A stretch of DNA of 64,000 nt from Streptococcus parasanguinis (GCF_019929185.1 NZ_JAHZPC010000001.1:231274-295273), one strand, 5' to 3'; numbered from the stretch's first letter, positions 18,826 to 28,761 are shown. Made by a program: numbers and translations. Notes: generated by a model not told the origin, from the sequence alone.

Positions 18826-19611
18826 TTAATAGTATTCCCCTTGGCGGTAGTTCCAAGAGTTGAAATGATCAGATAAGTGCATCATGATCTTATCAATATC
18901 CAATCCTTTACGGATCACAACTGGACAAGTATTGACAGAACGGCTACCTGCTCCTTGTTCTGGGATGAGTTTTCCTTCCGCATCAACCATAGAGACCATC
19001 ACGCCTTGTTCATAGCGAGTTTCAATGGTCTTGTCTGGTTGGATAGAAGCTACATAATCATCGGCTTCGATAACCAAGTCCACGGCACCTTCGATGCGCT
19101 CACCGATTCCTTCGACCTTCCCGCGGTTTCCTTTACCGGAAGGGTTGGCTGAAGAAGCGTAAACCATCTTGCCTTCTTTTTCCCACATTTCTTTGGCGAT
19201 TTGCTCACCAGCTTTACCAAATTTGATGACAAAGCATGAAGTTCCACGAACGTCTGTCATGAGTTCTTCACGTCCATCTCCGAAAGCTTGCAATTTTGCA
19301 TAGGCATCTTCACGCCAAGGAAGTATACAACCAAGCAAGATATCTTCATCCCAATGTTTTTGGTAGAAGGCTTCAATTTCAGGATTCAATTGCGCAAGGG
19401 CACGAAGTTCATCCATGCTTCCGCAGAGAACCACACCTGGTTTGTTGCGGTTGCGTTCTTTGGCTTCGAATTTACGTTCCAAGCCAGCCTTGTCACTGGT
19501 CATGATGATGTAGCCAACTTTGGTAGGGCAGACGATACAGCCACCCTCTCCTTTAAGAATATCAAATCCTTCTTGTGAAAGTTGTCCGTCCCATTGAATG
19601 TGTTTTGTCAT
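18826..19611 (-). CDS. Sua5/YciO/YrdC-domain protein
   Basis: A 261-residue protein with a YrdC-type fold (about residues 14-200): GGCIVCPTKVGYIIM for the nucleotide-binding start, KERNRNKPGVVLCGS with the KxR-K pattern, and YASSANPSGKGNRG matching the SANxSG loop. The family includes L-threonylcarbamoyladenylate synthase, but this member is closer to the YciO-like branch and the stretch after residue 200 is not a Sua5 domain, so tRNA t6A synthesis is not assured. A CodY-like box lies upstream of its promoter, which is unusual for a housekeeping tRNA gene. Confidence 0.8.
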   Translation of the reverse strand: MTKHIQWDGQLSQEGFDILKGEGGCIVCPTKVGYIIMTSDKAGLERKFEAKERNRNKPGVVLCGSMDELRALAQLNPEIEAFYQKHWDEDILLGCILPWREDAYAKLQAFGDGREELMTDVRGTSCFVIKFGKAGEQIAKEMWEKEGKMVYASSANPSGKGNRGKVEGIGERIEGAVDLVIEADDYVASIQPDKTIETRYEQGVMVSMVDAEGKLIPEQGAGSRSVNTCPVVIRKGLDIDKIMMHLSDHFNSWNYRQGEYY

Positions 19612-19641
19612 AAGTCTCTTTCCTTTTCTATTCTTTTTAGT

Positions 19642-19670
19642 ATTGTAACAAAAAATAGTCTCAAATTCAA
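19642..19670 (-). promoter_or_regulatory. Promoter of the YrdC/Sua5-like gene
   Basis: On the minus strand TTGAAT (19665-19670) and TACAAT (19642-19647) are 17 bp apart, giving a leader of about 25 nt. AAAGGAAAGAG before the ATG is the ribosome binding site. Confidence 0.65.
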
Positions 19671-19672
19671 TA

Positions 19673-19687
19673 TATTTTCAGAAAATT
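19673..19687. promoter_or_regulatory. CodY box upstream of the YrdC/Sua5-like gene
   Basis: TATTTTCAGAAAATT matches AATTTTCWGAAAATT at 14 of 15 positions. It sits 2 bp upstream of the -35 element, in the space between leuD and this gene. Confidence 0.7.
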
Positions 19688-19709
19688 CGTAATTAAGTAT
19701 ACAATTTTA

Positions 19710-20300
19710 TCATTGCCAGTAAGCTGGCCGGTTCTTCTCATAAGCTGCAATCAAGTCTTCGTACTGAAGCGTAATCCCGATATCATCCAAGCCGTTGAGC
19801 AATTTGTGCTTCCAATCTTGATCGATCTCAAAGCGAAACTCTCCAACAGGCGAGATAATCTTCTGCTCTTCCAAATCTACTGTCACTGGATCTGTCGGCT
19901 TCAAACTTGCCAATTGTTGACGAACATCTAGTGGTTGGACAATCGGCAGCATGCCATTATTAAGCTCATTATTGTAATGGATATCTCCGAAAGATCCAGC
20001 GATAACGACTTTAAAGCCATAATCAGCTAAAGCCCAGGCTGCGTGCTCCCGAGAGGAACCAGCCCCAAAATTGTCACCAGTAATCAAAATGGTCGCCTTG
20101 CGGTATTCTGGCTTGTTAAAGATAAAATCTGGATCCTCAGTATACTGGTCATCCAAATAGCGCCAAGCATACATGAGGTATTTCCCAAAACCTTTTTTAT
20201 CAATCAACTTTAAGAATTGCTTGGGGAGGATTTGGTCGGTATCAATATTATCGTTCATCAAAGGAACTGTTGTTCCTGTATAAATGGTAAATTTCTCCAT
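19710..20300 (-). CDS. leuD: 3-isopropylmalate dehydratase small subunit
   Basis: A 196-residue swivel-domain subunit that works with LeuC to isomerise 2- to 3-isopropylmalate. Characteristic pieces are the N-terminal [14 protein letters not shown] (about 18-31), [17 protein letters not shown] (about 74-90, substrate Ser/Arg) and the [12 protein letters not shown] loop. It starts 12 bp after the leuC stop (GGAGGAAGC before the ATG) and is the last gene of the leu operon. Confidence 0.96.
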   Translation of the reverse strand: MEKFTIYTGTTVPLMNDNIDTDQILPKQFLKLIDKKGFGKYLMYAWRYLDDQYTEDPDFIFNKPEYRKATILITGDNFGAGSSREHAAWALADYGFKVVIAGSFGDIHYNNELNNGMLPIVQPLDVRQQLASLKPTDPVTVDLEEQKIISPVGEFRFEIDQDWKHKLLNGLDDIGITLQYEDLIAAYEKNRPAYWQ

Positions 20301-20311
20301 GCTTCCTCCTT

Positions 20312-21694
20312 TTACTGGACTTCTGGCATTTGGCGCACGTCGACAAAGCGACCAGCAATTGCTGCTGCAGCGGCCATTGCTGGGCTACAGAGATGGGTCT
20401 TGGCTCCAAATCCTTGACGATCTTCAAAGTTCCGGTTGCTAGTAGAAGCACAGTGGACCCCATCTGGAACCTTGTCTGGGTTCATTCCTAGACACATGGA
20501 GCATCCTGGATCACGCCATTCAAAGCCCGCATCCATGAAGATCTTGTCTAAACCTAATTTTTCAGCGGCTTGCTTAACCGGACGAGAGCCAGGTACCACA
20601 ATAGCAGTTAAGTTTGGCGCAATTTTTTTGCCTTTCACAAACTTGGCTGCCAACTCCAAATCGCTGAGACGCGCATTGGTACAAGAACCGATAAAGATAT
20701 AGCCTAATTCAATGTCTGCTGGTTTTTGACCAGGTTCTAGATCCATATAATGATAAGCCCGTTCATCATTCATGTCTCGAATCTCTGGAAAAGGAGTCTC
20801 GAAGTCCACTCCCATAGAAGGATTGGTCCCCCAAGTCACCATCGGAGCAAGATCAGATACATCCAAACGGATGACCTTATCATAAACAGCATCGTCATCA
20901 CTAACCAGAGTCTTCCAATCAGCTACTGCGGCCTCAAAATCATGTGGCACACATTCGCGTCCCCGTAGGTAGTCAAAGGTCGTCTCATCTGGATTCATGA
21001 TCCCCATTTTGGACCCGAACTCGATCGACATGTTACAGATGGTCATGCGTTCTTCCATGGTCAAGCGATCAATTGCTTCTCCTCGATACTCTACGACATA
21101 GCCAACTCCGCAAGCAACACCGTAACGCGCTATCAAAGCTAAGATGTAATCTTTTGAATAGATCCCTTTTTGTGGGGTTCCGGTGAATTTGACCAACATC
21201 TTCTTTGGTTTGACTTGCCAGATGGTTTGGGTCGCAAAGACATGCTCCACTTCACTGGTTCCAATCCCAAAGGCAATGGCACCGAAGGCTCCGTGGGTTG
21301 CGGTGTGACTGTCTCCACAGACAATAAATTTTCCTGGCTGGGTCCGACCAGTTTCTGGGCCTATCATATGCACGATTCCTTGCTTAGCAGAACCGTGACC
21401 TGCATGATCAATCCCAAATTCCACTACATTTTCAGCTAATTTATCAATCTGGGCTTTTGAAATGACATCTCGGATATCAAAAATATTGACCGTTGGAACA
21501 TTGTGATCAAAGGTTCCAAAGGTTAAATCGGGTCGTCGAACCTTGCGACCTGCATCCCGTAATCCTTGAAAGGCTTGCGGACTCGTCACTTCGTGGATAT
21601 AGTGTTGGTCCACATACATGAGTTGGGGTTGCCCTTCCACTCCTGTAATCACGTGGCGGTCCCAAAGTTTATCAAAGATAGATTTTCCACTCAT
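20312..21694 (-). CDS. leuC: 3-isopropylmalate dehydratase large subunit
   Basis: A 460-residue aconitase-family subunit. The three cysteines for the [4Fe-4S] cluster are in [13 protein letters not shown] (about 345) and [13 protein letters not shown] (about 405-417). It also has [15 protein letters not shown] (about 131-145) and ends with the usual [12 protein letters not shown] and DVRQ region. Two consecutive ATGs open the frame (21697 and 21694); GGAGAAAG favours the second. It is part of leuA-leuB-DUF1294-leuC-leuD. Confidence 0.96.
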   Translation of the reverse strand: MSGKSIFDKLWDRHVITGVEGQPQLMYVDQHYIHEVTSPQAFQGLRDAGRKVRRPDLTFGTFDHNVPTVNIFDIRDVISKAQIDKLAENVVEFGIDHAGHGSAKQGIVHMIGPETGRTQPGKFIVCGDSHTATHGAFGAIAFGIGTSEVEHVFATQTIWQVKPKKMLVKFTGTPQKGIYSKDYILALIARYGVACGVGYVVEYRGEAIDRLTMEERMTICNMSIEFGSKMGIMNPDETTFDYLRGRECVPHDFEAAVADWKTLVSDDDAVYDKVIRLDVSDLAPMVTWGTNPSMGVDFETPFPEIRDMNDERAYHYMDLEPGQKPADIELGYIFIGSCTNARLSDLELAAKFVKGKKIAPNLTAIVVPGSRPVKQAAEKLGLDKIFMDAGFEWRDPGCSMCLGMNPDKVPDGVHCASTSNRNFEDRQGFGAKTHLCSPAMAAAAAIAGRFVDVRQMPEVQ

Positions 21695-21718
21695 CATCTT
21701 TCTCCATTTATCTTCTTG

Positions 21719-21997
21719 TTAGGAAATCCATTGAAGGATTAGAAAGAGGGCACCTGCTAAAAGAAGGCTACTGCCCCACCAGCTAGCTTGAAAATACCAT
21801 TTCCGCACCTTGTGGTGAAAGAGATATCCACCTAGTAGAGCTCCGAATCCACCAAGCATCCAGCTCTCGAGTAACAGGACCTTTTCAGGAATCCGCCACC
21901 TCTTTTGGATGGCTTTTCGTTTATCTAAACCATAGGTCAGAAATACGATACTATTCCAAATAGCAATAACAACTAAACAGCGATCTCTCCAAGTCAT
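21719..21997 (-). CDS. DUF1294 family membrane protein inside the leu operon
   Basis: A 92-residue protein with about three hydrophobic segments and the DUF1294 pattern YGLDKRKAIQKRWRIPE, then GGFGALLGGYLFHHKVRKWYF. The ATG at 21997 follows the leuB stop at once; an in-frame TTG at 22012 would overlap leuB. Its job is unknown. Its position between leuB and leuC makes it part of the leucine transcript, although no leucine-related role is known for the family. Confidence 0.78.
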   Translation of the reverse strand: MTWRDRCLVVIAIWNSIVFLTYGLDKRKAIQKRWRIPEKVLLLESWMLGGFGALLGGYLFHHKVRKWYFQASWWGSSLLLAGALFLILQWIS

Positions 21998-21998
21998 C

Positions 21999-23036
21999 TT
22001 AGAGATTCCCAATAATGGCTGCAGTCATCTCAGCAGTAGAAGCCTGACCACCTAGATCCCGTGTCAAGATTCCTTGATTCAAGGTTTGATTGACAGCTTC
22101 TTCGATCATTTCTGCACCTGCTGTTTCTCCAAAACTGTCTCGGAGCATCATGGCAACGGACAGGATCATGGAAATCGGATTGGCAATGCCTTGACCAGCA
22201 ATATCAGGTGCTGAACCATGAATCGGTTCGTACATACTTGGTCCTTGGTCAGAATGACTAGCAGATGGCATCACGCCTAGTGTTCCAGGAAGGACGCTGG
22301 ATTCGTCAGATAGGATATCTCCAAATAGATTCTCTGTCACTACAACATCAAAGCGGGCTGGATTGGTAATCATGATCATGGCCGCACTATCGACAAGCTG
22401 ATGCTCTAAGGTCACATCTGGAAATTCTTTGGCAACTTCTTCTGCCACTTGGCGCCACAATTTAGAAGTTGCAAGGACATTTTGCTTATCGATACTGGTC
22501 ACTTTCTTACCACGTCCTTGCGCGATCTTGAAGGCTTGGCGCATAATCCGACGGATTTCTTCTGCACTGTAATCATTGATATCACGCGCTGTATCTTCTT
22601 TCAAGATATGCTCTCCAAAGTAAATCCCACCTGTCAATTCACGCACGACTACAAAGTCGACACCCTCGATACGCTCTGGTTTCAAAGGAGACAAGTGTTT
22701 CAAGGCGTCAAAAATCCGTACAGGACGAATATTGGCAAAGAGATTTAATTCCTTGCGAATAGCGAGTAAGCCTTGTTCTGGACGAACAGGAGCATTGTCA
22801 TACTCAGGACTCCCGATGGCTGCGAGAAGAATAGCATCCGCTCCTTTAGCTGCTTTTAGAGTATCTTGGGGAAGTGGGTGGCCAGCGGCATCAATCCCAG
22901 CACCCCCAAAAGGTTTGTCTTCTAGACTATAATCAAAGCCAATTTTGGGAGCAACGGCTGCGAGGACCTCTAGTCCAGCTGCCATGATCTCAGGGCCAAT
23001 CCCATCTCCTGCAAGTGTTACAATTTTCTTTGTCAT
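21999..23036 (-). CDS. leuB: 3-isopropylmalate dehydrogenase
   Basis: A 345-residue NAD-dependent beta-decarboxylating dehydrogenase. The start is TLAGDGIGPEIMAAGLEVL. The substrate loop ELTGGIYFGEH (about 134-144) has the leucine-pathway signature rather than isocitrate-type. The catalytic Lys is in SIDKQNVLATS (about 183), and metal-binding Asp residues lie in NLFGDILSDESS (about 236-247). It starts 13 bp after the leuA stop, with AGAGGAAAT as ribosome binding site. Confidence 0.97.
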   Translation of the reverse strand: MTKKIVTLAGDGIGPEIMAAGLEVLAAVAPKIGFDYSLEDKPFGGAGIDAAGHPLPQDTLKAAKGADAILLAAIGSPEYDNAPVRPEQGLLAIRKELNLFANIRPVRIFDALKHLSPLKPERIEGVDFVVVRELTGGIYFGEHILKEDTARDINDYSAEEIRRIMRQAFKIAQGRGKKVTSIDKQNVLATSKLWRQVAEEVAKEFPDVTLEHQLVDSAAMIMITNPARFDVVVTENLFGDILSDESSVLPGTLGVMPSASHSDQGPSMYEPIHGSAPDIAGQGIANPISMILSVAMMLRDSFGETAGAEMIEEAVNQTLNQGILTRDLGGQASTAEMTAAIIGNL

Positions 23037-23048
23037 GTTTATTTCCTC

Positions 23049-24611
23049 TTAGGCTTGTGGAAGATCACGGTAGGAGACAGCTCGTCCCATCTCACCCGCA
23101 TTCTCTTTTTGAACCAGCGTGTTGGCATTGATATAAGCGATGGCAGAGGCTTTCAATACGTCAAAGTCCAAACCAGAGGCATTGAAAATCGTATCTGTAT
23201 CGACATTTTCCACAGATACCAAGACACGGGCTTGGGCATCGATCCCATCTGTCACTGCATCGATATTGTATGAGGTCAAGCGAACGGTTTGGTTGAAGAA
23301 TTTATCAATCGCATTAAAGATCGCTTCAACTGACCCTTGACCATTGGCAAGGAATTCAAGTACTTCCCCTTCTTCATTGCTGAGGCTAACCGCTGCTGTA
23401 ATCGTTTCGTCTGCATTGGTGGTTAAGCGGAGATCATTAAATTGGAATCCTTCTGGATTTTCCACTGCTGTACCGGCAACAAGGGCGCGGATATCGGCAT
23501 CTGTGATCTCGTGTTTCTTGTCTGCCAGAGATTTGAACTTAGCAAACAACGGCTTGATGTCCTCTTCTGTATATTCCAGTCCCAACTCATGCAGTTTTTC
23601 GACAAAGGCATGGCGACCAGACAATTTTCCAAGAGGGAGGCTATTGCTCTTGACACCCACCAGCTCAGGGGTGATGATTTCATAAGTAAGAGGATTTTTA
23701 AGAACCCCGTCTTGGTGAATACCAGACTCGTGTGAGAAGGCATTGCCACCAACAACCGCCTTGTTTTTAGGAATTGGAATACCAGAGTAACGAGAGACCA
23801 ACTCAGAGGTGTTGATGGTTTCATTAAGAACAATCGGACTCTCAACTTGGAAATAGTCTTCGCGAATATTGAGAGCAACCGCTACTTCTTCAAGCGCCGC
23901 ATTGCCGGCCCGTTCACCGATGCCATTAATGGTTCCTTCGACACGACGGGCACCATTTTTAACAGCAGCGAGGCTATTCGCCACCGCCATACCTAGGTCA
24001 TCATGGCAATGAGGTGAATAGATAATCTCGCGATCTGTCTTGACATGGTCAATCAAGTATTTGAAAATGGCACCGTACTCCGCTGGTGTCGTGAAACCGA
24101 CTGTATCAGGAATGTTGATGTAGCTAGCACCAGCATCAACTGCAGTCTGTACGACTTGCAAGAGGAAATCCAATTCTGTCCGGGTAGCATCTTCTGGTGA
24201 GAATTCCACAATCTCAAATTTTGAGCGAGCGTAAGAGACGTGCTCTTTGATCGCTTCAAGGATTTCTTCCTTTGTCTTGTTGAGTTTAAACTCCCGGTGA
24301 ATCGGACTGGTTGCGATAAAGACGTGAATTTGTGGATACTTAGCATCCTTCAAGGCTTCATAACAAGCATCAATATCTGATTTGACAGAACGGGCCAAAC
24401 CTGTCACGGCTGTCTTGGTCAAGACCTTGGCAATCTCTTGAACAGCTGTGAAGGAATCAGGACTAGCTGCAGGAAAACCTGCTTCAATAGCAGAAATGCC
24501 CCACTTTTCCAATTGTTTAGCAATGGCAATCTTTTCTTTGATAGAGAAATTAACTCCTGGAGTCTGTTCGCCATCCCGAAGGCTGGTATCTAAAAATTCA
24601 ACTTTACGCAT
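23049..24611 (-). CDS. leuA: 2-isopropylmalate synthase
   Basis: A 520-residue enzyme, first committed step of leucine synthesis (acetyl-CoA plus 2-oxoisovalerate). The catalytic TIM barrel opens with [15 protein letters not shown] (metal-binding RDxE) and includes [18 protein letters not shown] (metal His pair, about 199-216) and [14 protein letters not shown]-terminal regulatory domain (about residues 390-510), normally the leucine-feedback LeuA dimer domain, is complete. It is first in the operon and preceded by an attenuator with a leucine leader peptide. Confidence 0.97.
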   Translation of the reverse strand: MRKVEFLDTSLRDGEQTPGVNFSIKEKIAIAKQLEKWGISAIEAGFPAASPDSFTAVQEIAKVLTKTAVTGLARSVKSDIDACYEALKDAKYPQIHVFIATSPIHREFKLNKTKEEILEAIKEHVSYARSKFEIVEFSPEDATRTELDFLLQVVQTAVDAGASYINIPDTVGFTTPAEYGAIFKYLIDHVKTDREIIYSPHCHDDLGMAVANSLAAVKNGARRVEGTINGIGERAGNAALEEVAVALNIREDYFQVESPIVLNETINTSELVSRYSGIPIPKNKAVVGGNAFSHESGIHQDGVLKNPLTYEIITPELVGVKSNSLPLGKLSGRHAFVEKLHELGLEYTEEDIKPLFAKFKSLADKKHEITDADIRALVAGTAVENPEGFQFNDLRLTTNADETITAAVSLSNEEGEVLEFLANGQGSVEAIFNAIDKFFNQTVRLTSYNIDAVTDGIDAQARVLVSVENVDTDTIFNASGLDFDVLKASAIAYINANTLVQKENAGEMGRAVSYRDLPQA

Positions 24612-24644
24612 AGGGTCTCCTCATTTCTATGTAGTGGATATAAA

Positions 24645-24682
24645 GAAAAACATCTCACTCGGTTAACCAAGCGAGATGTTTT
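24645..24682 (-). terminator. Attenuator terminator of the leu operon
   Basis: On the minus strand AACATCTCGCTTGGTTAACC folds with the following GAGTGAGATGTT and runs into TTTTTCT, about 35 nt before leuA. The CGCTTGG arm can instead pair with the upstream CCAAGCG (about 24685-24693), which would form an antiterminator. With the leucine codons upstream this is a standard ribosome-mediated attenuator. Confidence 0.85.
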
Positions 24683-24721
24683 TGCCCGCTTGGTAAGCCA
24701 AACAGGACTAATGCTTCTGCA

Positions 24722-24775
24722 CTAGCCCTTGTACCTCAACAACAAAGCAAATTGAATAAACTTAGCTGTTTTCAT
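24722..24775 (-). CDS. Leucine operon leader peptide (17 aa)
   Basis: The minus strand encodes MKTAKFIQFALLLRYKG and a TAG stop. Three consecutive leucine codons (TTG TTG TTG) lie two-thirds in. AAAGGAGAAAGTCAAAC is a strong ribosome binding site. It lies between a consensus promoter and the terminator at 24645-24682. Ribosome stalling at the leucine codons when charged tRNA-Leu is low should free the antiterminator and let leuA-D be transcribed. Confidence 0.85.
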   Translation of the reverse strand: MKTAKFIQFALLLRYKG

Positions 24776-24811
24776 GTTTGACTTTCTCCTTTGTTCAATG
24801 TCTTGTTTAGT

Positions 24812-24840
24812 ATTTTAGCATAGGGAAAAAGCAATGTCAA
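24812..24840 (-). promoter_or_regulatory. leu operon promoter
   Basis: On the minus strand TTGACA (24835-24840, perfect) and TAAAAT (24812-24817) are 17 bp apart. Transcription starts near 24805, about 30 nt before the leader peptide ATG. Confidence 0.85.
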
Positions 24841-24841
24841 G

Positions 24842-24871
24842 AATTTTCTGTAATATTCTGAATTTTTTGAA
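24842..24871. promoter_or_regulatory. Two overlapping CodY-like boxes upstream of the leu promoter
   Basis: AATTTTCTGTAATAT (24842-24856) and AATATTCTGAATTTT (about 24852-24866) each match the CodY consensus at 12 of 15 positions. The first lies one base upstream of the -35 element. Together with the attenuator this gives two leucine-responsive controls. Confidence 0.55.
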
Positions 24872-24895
24872 TAGAAACAAAATAGAGCTTTCGCT

Positions 24896-25528
24896 CTACT
24901 TCTTCTGATACAAATCAAAAACGATCTTGTCATTATAGAGATCAATGGTATTGGCCTTGACATAGATTCCAAAGTCATTGTCAATTTCTGGTAATACAAT
25001 GGTGATGGTAGACTGCTTTGGAGAAATTTGGATAAATTCTGGAATAGATTTATTTTTACTCAAGAGCTGCAAGACCATCCTTTGTGGAATTTGAAAGGTT
25101 CCAACTGAAAAATCTTTCACCGTCAAGAGGATGTTCCCATTTTCCAATTTGGATGGTTGAAAGTAAATGTATAAGGGATAATCCTTTCCTAAGAGACTCA
25201 ACTGCCCTTCTAATAGGATTTGCTGATTGTCCGCATAGACCTTGTAGTCGGACAGCTTATATTTTTTCAGTAGCGATTTGATAGTATCATTGAGTTGATC
25301 CCGAGTCGTTGTCATGGTTCCAACTTTGACATCTTTGGTGCCAACTGCTTGATGAAGCTGACTAACATCTTCTCTTGGCGTCGCTAAGCGTCCTTGCACG
25401 ACTATAGCAAAGGCTAAGAGAAGGCTCACCAATCCTAAAAACAACCATTTCCAAATATTAATTTTTTGAAGGAAGGGGACCTTCTCGTTGATGGGATTAT
25501 TTTTGACTCCAAGTTTTCTTCGTGGCAT
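24896..25528 (-). CDS. YpmS-like DUF2140 family membrane-anchored protein
   Basis: A 210-residue protein with a basic N-terminus, one transmembrane helix (about residues 27-46) and an extracellular beta-rich domain, recognised as DUF2140 (Bacillus YpmS). It overlaps the upstream SGNH hydrolase gene by 32 bp and has its own GGAGAAAATCA ribosome binding site within that gene. The YpmR/YpmS-type pairing is conserved in Firmicutes. Function unknown, probably at the envelope. Confidence 0.8.
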   Translation of the reverse strand: MPRRKLGVKNNPINEKVPFLQKINIWKWLFLGLVSLLLAFAIVVQGRLATPREDVSQLHQAVGTKDVKVGTMTTTRDQLNDTIKSLLKKYKLSDYKVYADNQQILLEGQLSLLGKDYPLYIYFQPSKLENGNILLTVKDFSVGTFQIPQRMVLQLLSKNKSIPEFIQISPKQSTITIVLPEIDNDFGIYVKANTIDLYNDKIVFDLYQKK

Positions 25529-26339
25529 TGATTTTCTCCAATATTGCTTGTTTCATCTTTTCATAGCCCGTATTGTTAGGGTGAAAGCTATCCTCTTCAT
25601 ACAGGGCATCATTGATAACGGTAGTCTTCCCGTCACTGACTTCTGATACGCCCATTTTGCCATCAATTCCTTTATAAAGCAGATCATTGATCGGGACGAA
25701 ATAGACCAGATCAAATTGCGCGATGGTTTCTTCCGTCCTCTCATTCCAACGATCGACAGCCGTCTGGATATTAGTTAATTCAGGAAAATTCAGGTAAAGA
25801 GGATTGTAGATCCCCACTACATAAATGGGAAGATGGGGATTGTCCTTTCTGGCCTTTGTAATAATTTCTTTGAGGTTCGCTGTATAATTCTTGAGCGGCT
25901 TTTGGATATCCGATAGGGAAAAGTCACTCAGATGATCGACAACGACTTTGCGCAGGTCATTTCCCCCAACCGTTAAGGTCATGACACGCGCCTTTTTGAG
26001 ATCCTTCTGAAGATCTGTTTGCTTCTTGAGTCGATCTAAGATCTGAGCACTTGTATTCCCAGCTACTCCATAGTTGACAGGCTGGTACTGACCGTCATTT
26101 TCATTGGATAGGCTTTGGGCAAGAATGGGCACGAAGCCCCCTTGCTTGGTGCTATCCCCTACTCCTTCAGTCAGTGAATCCCCTAGAGCTACATAAGTAT
26201 AGGTGATTTCTTTCGCAGCCGTTTTGGGCTTGGTCATACGAGGGGATGCAGTTGGTAGCAGAGCACGAAATAGAAAGACAAAGACAAGAAGGCTGGTTAA
26301 AAAGAAAACCAAGCCTTGCATCATTTTTTTAAGATTCAT
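25497..26339 (-). CDS. SGNH/GDSL-family hydrolase, membrane-anchored (YpmR-like)
   Basis: A 280-residue protein with an N-terminal hydrophobic anchor (about residues 9-29) and an extracellular SGNH domain. Block I is VALGDSLTEGVGD (catalytic Ser about 55), Block II has the Gly in GVAGNTSAQ, Block III the Asn in TVGGNDLRK, and Block V the Asp/His in EDSFHPNNTGY. This is a complete esterase/lipase active site; the substrate is unknown. It overlaps the DUF2140 gene downstream. Confidence 0.9.
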   Translation of the reverse strand: MNLKKMMQGLVFFLTSLLVFVFLFRALLPTASPRMTKPKTAAKEITYTYVALGDSLTEGVGDSTKQGGFVPILAQSLSNENDGQYQPVNYGVAGNTSAQILDRLKKQTDLQKDLKKARVMTLTVGGNDLRKVVVDHLSDFSLSDIQKPLKNYTANLKEIITKARKDNPHLPIYVVGIYNPLYLNFPELTNIQTAVDRWNERTEETIAQFDLVYFVPINDLLYKGIDGKMGVSEVSDGKTTVINDALYEEDSFHPNNTGYEKMKQAILEKINATKKTWSQK

Positions 26340-26353
26340 ATGAATACGATCGC

Positions 26354-27622
26354 TTATCCTTGAAAAATCACTTGTCCATCACAGATTGTATAAGCAACTT
26401 TCCCTTTTAATGTTTCACCCACAAATGGTGAATTTCCAGCTTTTGAAGCGAAATGATCCGATACCAGACGATCTGCTTCTGGATCAAAGATGGTTAAATC
26501 TGCCGGTCCATCCACTGCGATATAGCCAGCATCAAAATCATAGAGACGTGCTGGATTATAGGACATCTTTTCAAGCAATTGCATCAAGCTTAAATGGCCA
26601 GCATGCACCAAGTAGGTCAAACCAAGAGAAAGCGAAGTTTCAAGCCCAGTCATGCCAGATGGTGCTTTGGTAATATCAGGGACATTCTTCTCATCCGCAT
26701 GGTGAGGCGCGTGATCCGTCGCAATCACGGAGATGACGCCTGACTTCAAGCCTTCAATCACTGCTAGACGGTCTGATTCCAAGCGAAGGGGTGGGTTCAT
26801 CTTGGCATTGCTTCCTTTAGTCAAGAGCAGACTTTCTGTTTTTGAAAAGTGTTGGGGCGCTACTTCTGCTGTCACATGAGCTCCTAACCCTTGGGCAAAT
26901 TCCACAACCTTGACACTTTCTTCCTTAGAAAGGTGTTGGATATGGAGGTGAGCACCTGTCGCATGGGCAATCATGGCATCACGCGCAGCCATTGAATATT
27001 CGGCTACACCCGTCGCCCCACAAACATGAAAATGTTCCTTGGCAATGTTCTCATTCAACCCAAGAATGCCATTCAACTCAGGGTCTTCTTCATGCAGACT
27101 AATAAAAGTTCCTAGACGCTTGGCTTCTTCCAAGGCTTGACGGACAACCTTGGTGCTTTGAAGGGGAATCCCATCATCTGAAAAACCAGCCGCACCAGCC
27201 TTAAGCAGGCCTTCAAAATCTGTCAGGTGTTGACCGTCAAAATTCTTGGTCACCGTCGCAACCGTATGAATGTGGAGATTTTCCTTGGCTGCAGAAGCTA
27301 AGACTTCCTCTAAGGTAGCAATATCTGAAATGGTCGGATTGGTATTGGCCATCATGACCACTCGAGTAAAACCACCCGCAGCTGCTGCTAAAGCACCCGT
27401 ATGGATATCTTCTTTATGGGTTTGCCCGGGTTCACGAAAATGCACGTGCACATCGATCAAACCAGGAGCTACCACTAGACCTGAGGCATCTAGCACCTCT
27501 TCTCCATCCGTTGGGAGATTCTCAGCGATCTCTACAATTTTCTTTCCTTCGATGCGAAGGTCACAGACTTGATCCAAACCGGTCTTTGGATCCATGACAC
27601 GACCATTTTTAATGACAACCAT
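26354..27622 (-). CDS. pyrC: Dihydroorotase
   Basis: A 422-residue amidohydrolase that cyclises carbamoyl-aspartate to dihydroorotate. Zinc ligands are in [16 protein letters not shown] (about 58-73). Further ligands are in [12 protein letters not shown] and [11 protein letters not shown], and the catalytic Asp is in [12 protein letters not shown] (about 303). It lies apart from the other pyr genes of the window and shows no PyrR attenuator of its own. It starts 11 bp after the NUDIX gene stop. Confidence 0.96.
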   Translation of the reverse strand: MVVIKNGRVMDPKTGLDQVCDLRIEGKKIVEIAENLPTDGEEVLDASGLVVAPGLIDVHVHFREPGQTHKEDIHTGALAAAAGGFTRVVMMANTNPTISDIATLEEVLASAAKENLHIHTVATVTKNFDGQHLTDFEGLLKAGAAGFSDDGIPLQSTKVVRQALEEAKRLGTFISLHEEDPELNGILGLNENIAKEHFHVCGATGVAEYSMAARDAMIAHATGAHLHIQHLSKEESVKVVEFAQGLGAHVTAEVAPQHFSKTESLLLTKGSNAKMNPPLRLESDRLAVIEGLKSGVISVIATDHAPHHADEKNVPDITKAPSGMTGLETSLSLGLTYLVHAGHLSLMQLLEKMSYNPARLYDFDAGYIAVDGPADLTIFDPEADRLVSDHFASKAGNSPFVGETLKGKVAYTICDGQVIFQG

Positions 27623-27633
27623 TGCATTCTCCT

Positions 27634-28098
27634 TTATTCATAAAAATCGACATGGGTCTCTAGCAAGCGATCCCCATCATAGCGAAACATTGCTGAAAAG
27701 AAGGGTTTATCCTCTAACAACCACTCGACAAAAGTGTGGTCCCCTTCCCAGGTTGGTTTTAAGAGGACTTGATCGTAAGGTACCCACTCCAAGGTCCCTT
27801 CGTTACACTCGATCAGTTCGCCCTCAAAGTCCGTTACCTTAAAGACATAAGTGTACCAATCCAAGTCCGGAGTAAACTCAGGAAAGGTAATGATCCCTTT
27901 CAAGACTGGCTTGGCTCTAAGGCCTGTCTCCTCAAAAATCTCACGGGCAGCACACTCCTGTGGGGTTTCCCCGCGTTCTAATTTTCCACCAACCCCGATC
28001 CATTTACCTTCATGGACATCATTGGGCTTTTTATTGCGATGCAACATGAGAAATTCTTTCCCATTGTCGATATAACAAATCGTTGCTAATTGTGGCAT
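27634..28098 (-). CDS. NUDIX hydrolase, MutT-like
   Basis: A 154-residue protein. The NUDIX box begins [14 protein letters not shown] and ends REIFEETGL (about residues 37-59). The N-terminus ([23 protein letters not shown]) and the WIGVGGKLE context resemble streptococcal MutX/8-oxo-dGTP diphosphatases, which cleanse the nucleotide pool. It follows ung by 9 bp, so a DNA-repair pair (ung plus mutT-like) shares a transcript with pyrC. Confidence 0.88.
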   Translation of the reverse strand: MPQLATICYIDNGKEFLMLHRNKKPNDVHEGKWIGVGGKLERGETPQECAAREIFEETGLRAKPVLKGIITFPEFTPDLDWYTYVFKVTDFEGELIECNEGTLEWVPYDQVLLKPTWEGDHTFVEWLLEDKPFFSAMFRYDGDRLLETHVDFYE

Positions 28099-28107
28099 TT
28101 CTTTCTC

Positions 28108-28761
28108 CTATCTTAACCAATCAATTGGCTCGCGTCCCGCCTCTGTCAAAAATTGATTGGTTTTTGAAAAAGGTTGGGACCCAAAGAATCCTCGGTAGGC
28201 CGATAAGGGACTTGGGTGAGCTGATTCAAGGACCAAATGTCGATCGTGGGTAATTAGAGGCTTTTTCTTACGGGCATAAGATCCCCAGATGATAAAGACA
28301 ACTGGCTCCTCCAACTCATTAACCACCTTGATCACAGCATCTGTGAACGGCTCCCAAATTTGTCCCGCATGACCATTGGCCTGACCAGCAGGAACCGTCA
28401 AGCAGGCATTGAGCAAGAGCACCCCTTGCTCCGCCCAAGAGGTCAAATCATGCGACCGCTTCTCCCCAATGTCTGAGCGCAATTCTTTGAGAATATTTTG
28501 CAAAGAAGGGGGGGCTGGGACATGATCCGGCACAGAAAAACTTAAGCCCTGCGCTTGATCCGGTCCGTGGTAGGGATCTTGGCCTAAAATCAAGACCTTG
28601 ACCTGCTCCATCTCAGTCGTCTGCAAGGCCTTAAAGACCTTGTCACGCGGTGGATAGACCACCCCTTTGCTATAGACCTCATTCATAAAGTCATTAATCT
28701 GATGAAAATACCCTTCCGGAAGATGGGATTTGATGGCTTCATGCCAGGGGGAATGTTGCAT
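28108..28761 (-). CDS. ung: Uracil-DNA glycosylase
   Basis: A 217-residue family 1 UDG that excises uracil from DNA. The water-activating motif is [18 protein letters not shown] (about residues 60-77), with the uracil-binding Asn in LLNACLTV and the DNA-intercalation loop [13 protein letters not shown] (about 181-193). Length and order match the family. Its transcript continues into the MutT-like gene and pyrC. Confidence 0.97.
   Translation of the reverse strand: MQHSPWHEAIKSHLPEGYFHQINDFMNEVYSKGVVYPPRDKVFKALQTTEMEQVKVLILGQDPYHGPDQAQGLSFSVPDHVPAPPSLQNILKELRSDIGEKRSHDLTSWAEQGVLLLNACLTVPAGQANGHAGQIWEPFTDAVIKVVNELEEPVVFIIWGSYARKKKPLITHDRHLVLESAHPSPLSAYRGFFGSQPFSKTNQFLTEAGREPIDWLR

Noticed and set aside
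24722..24893. A T-box riboswitch before leuA
   Set aside because: No T-box sequence or specifier stem was found; a leucine leader peptide and terminator explain the region.
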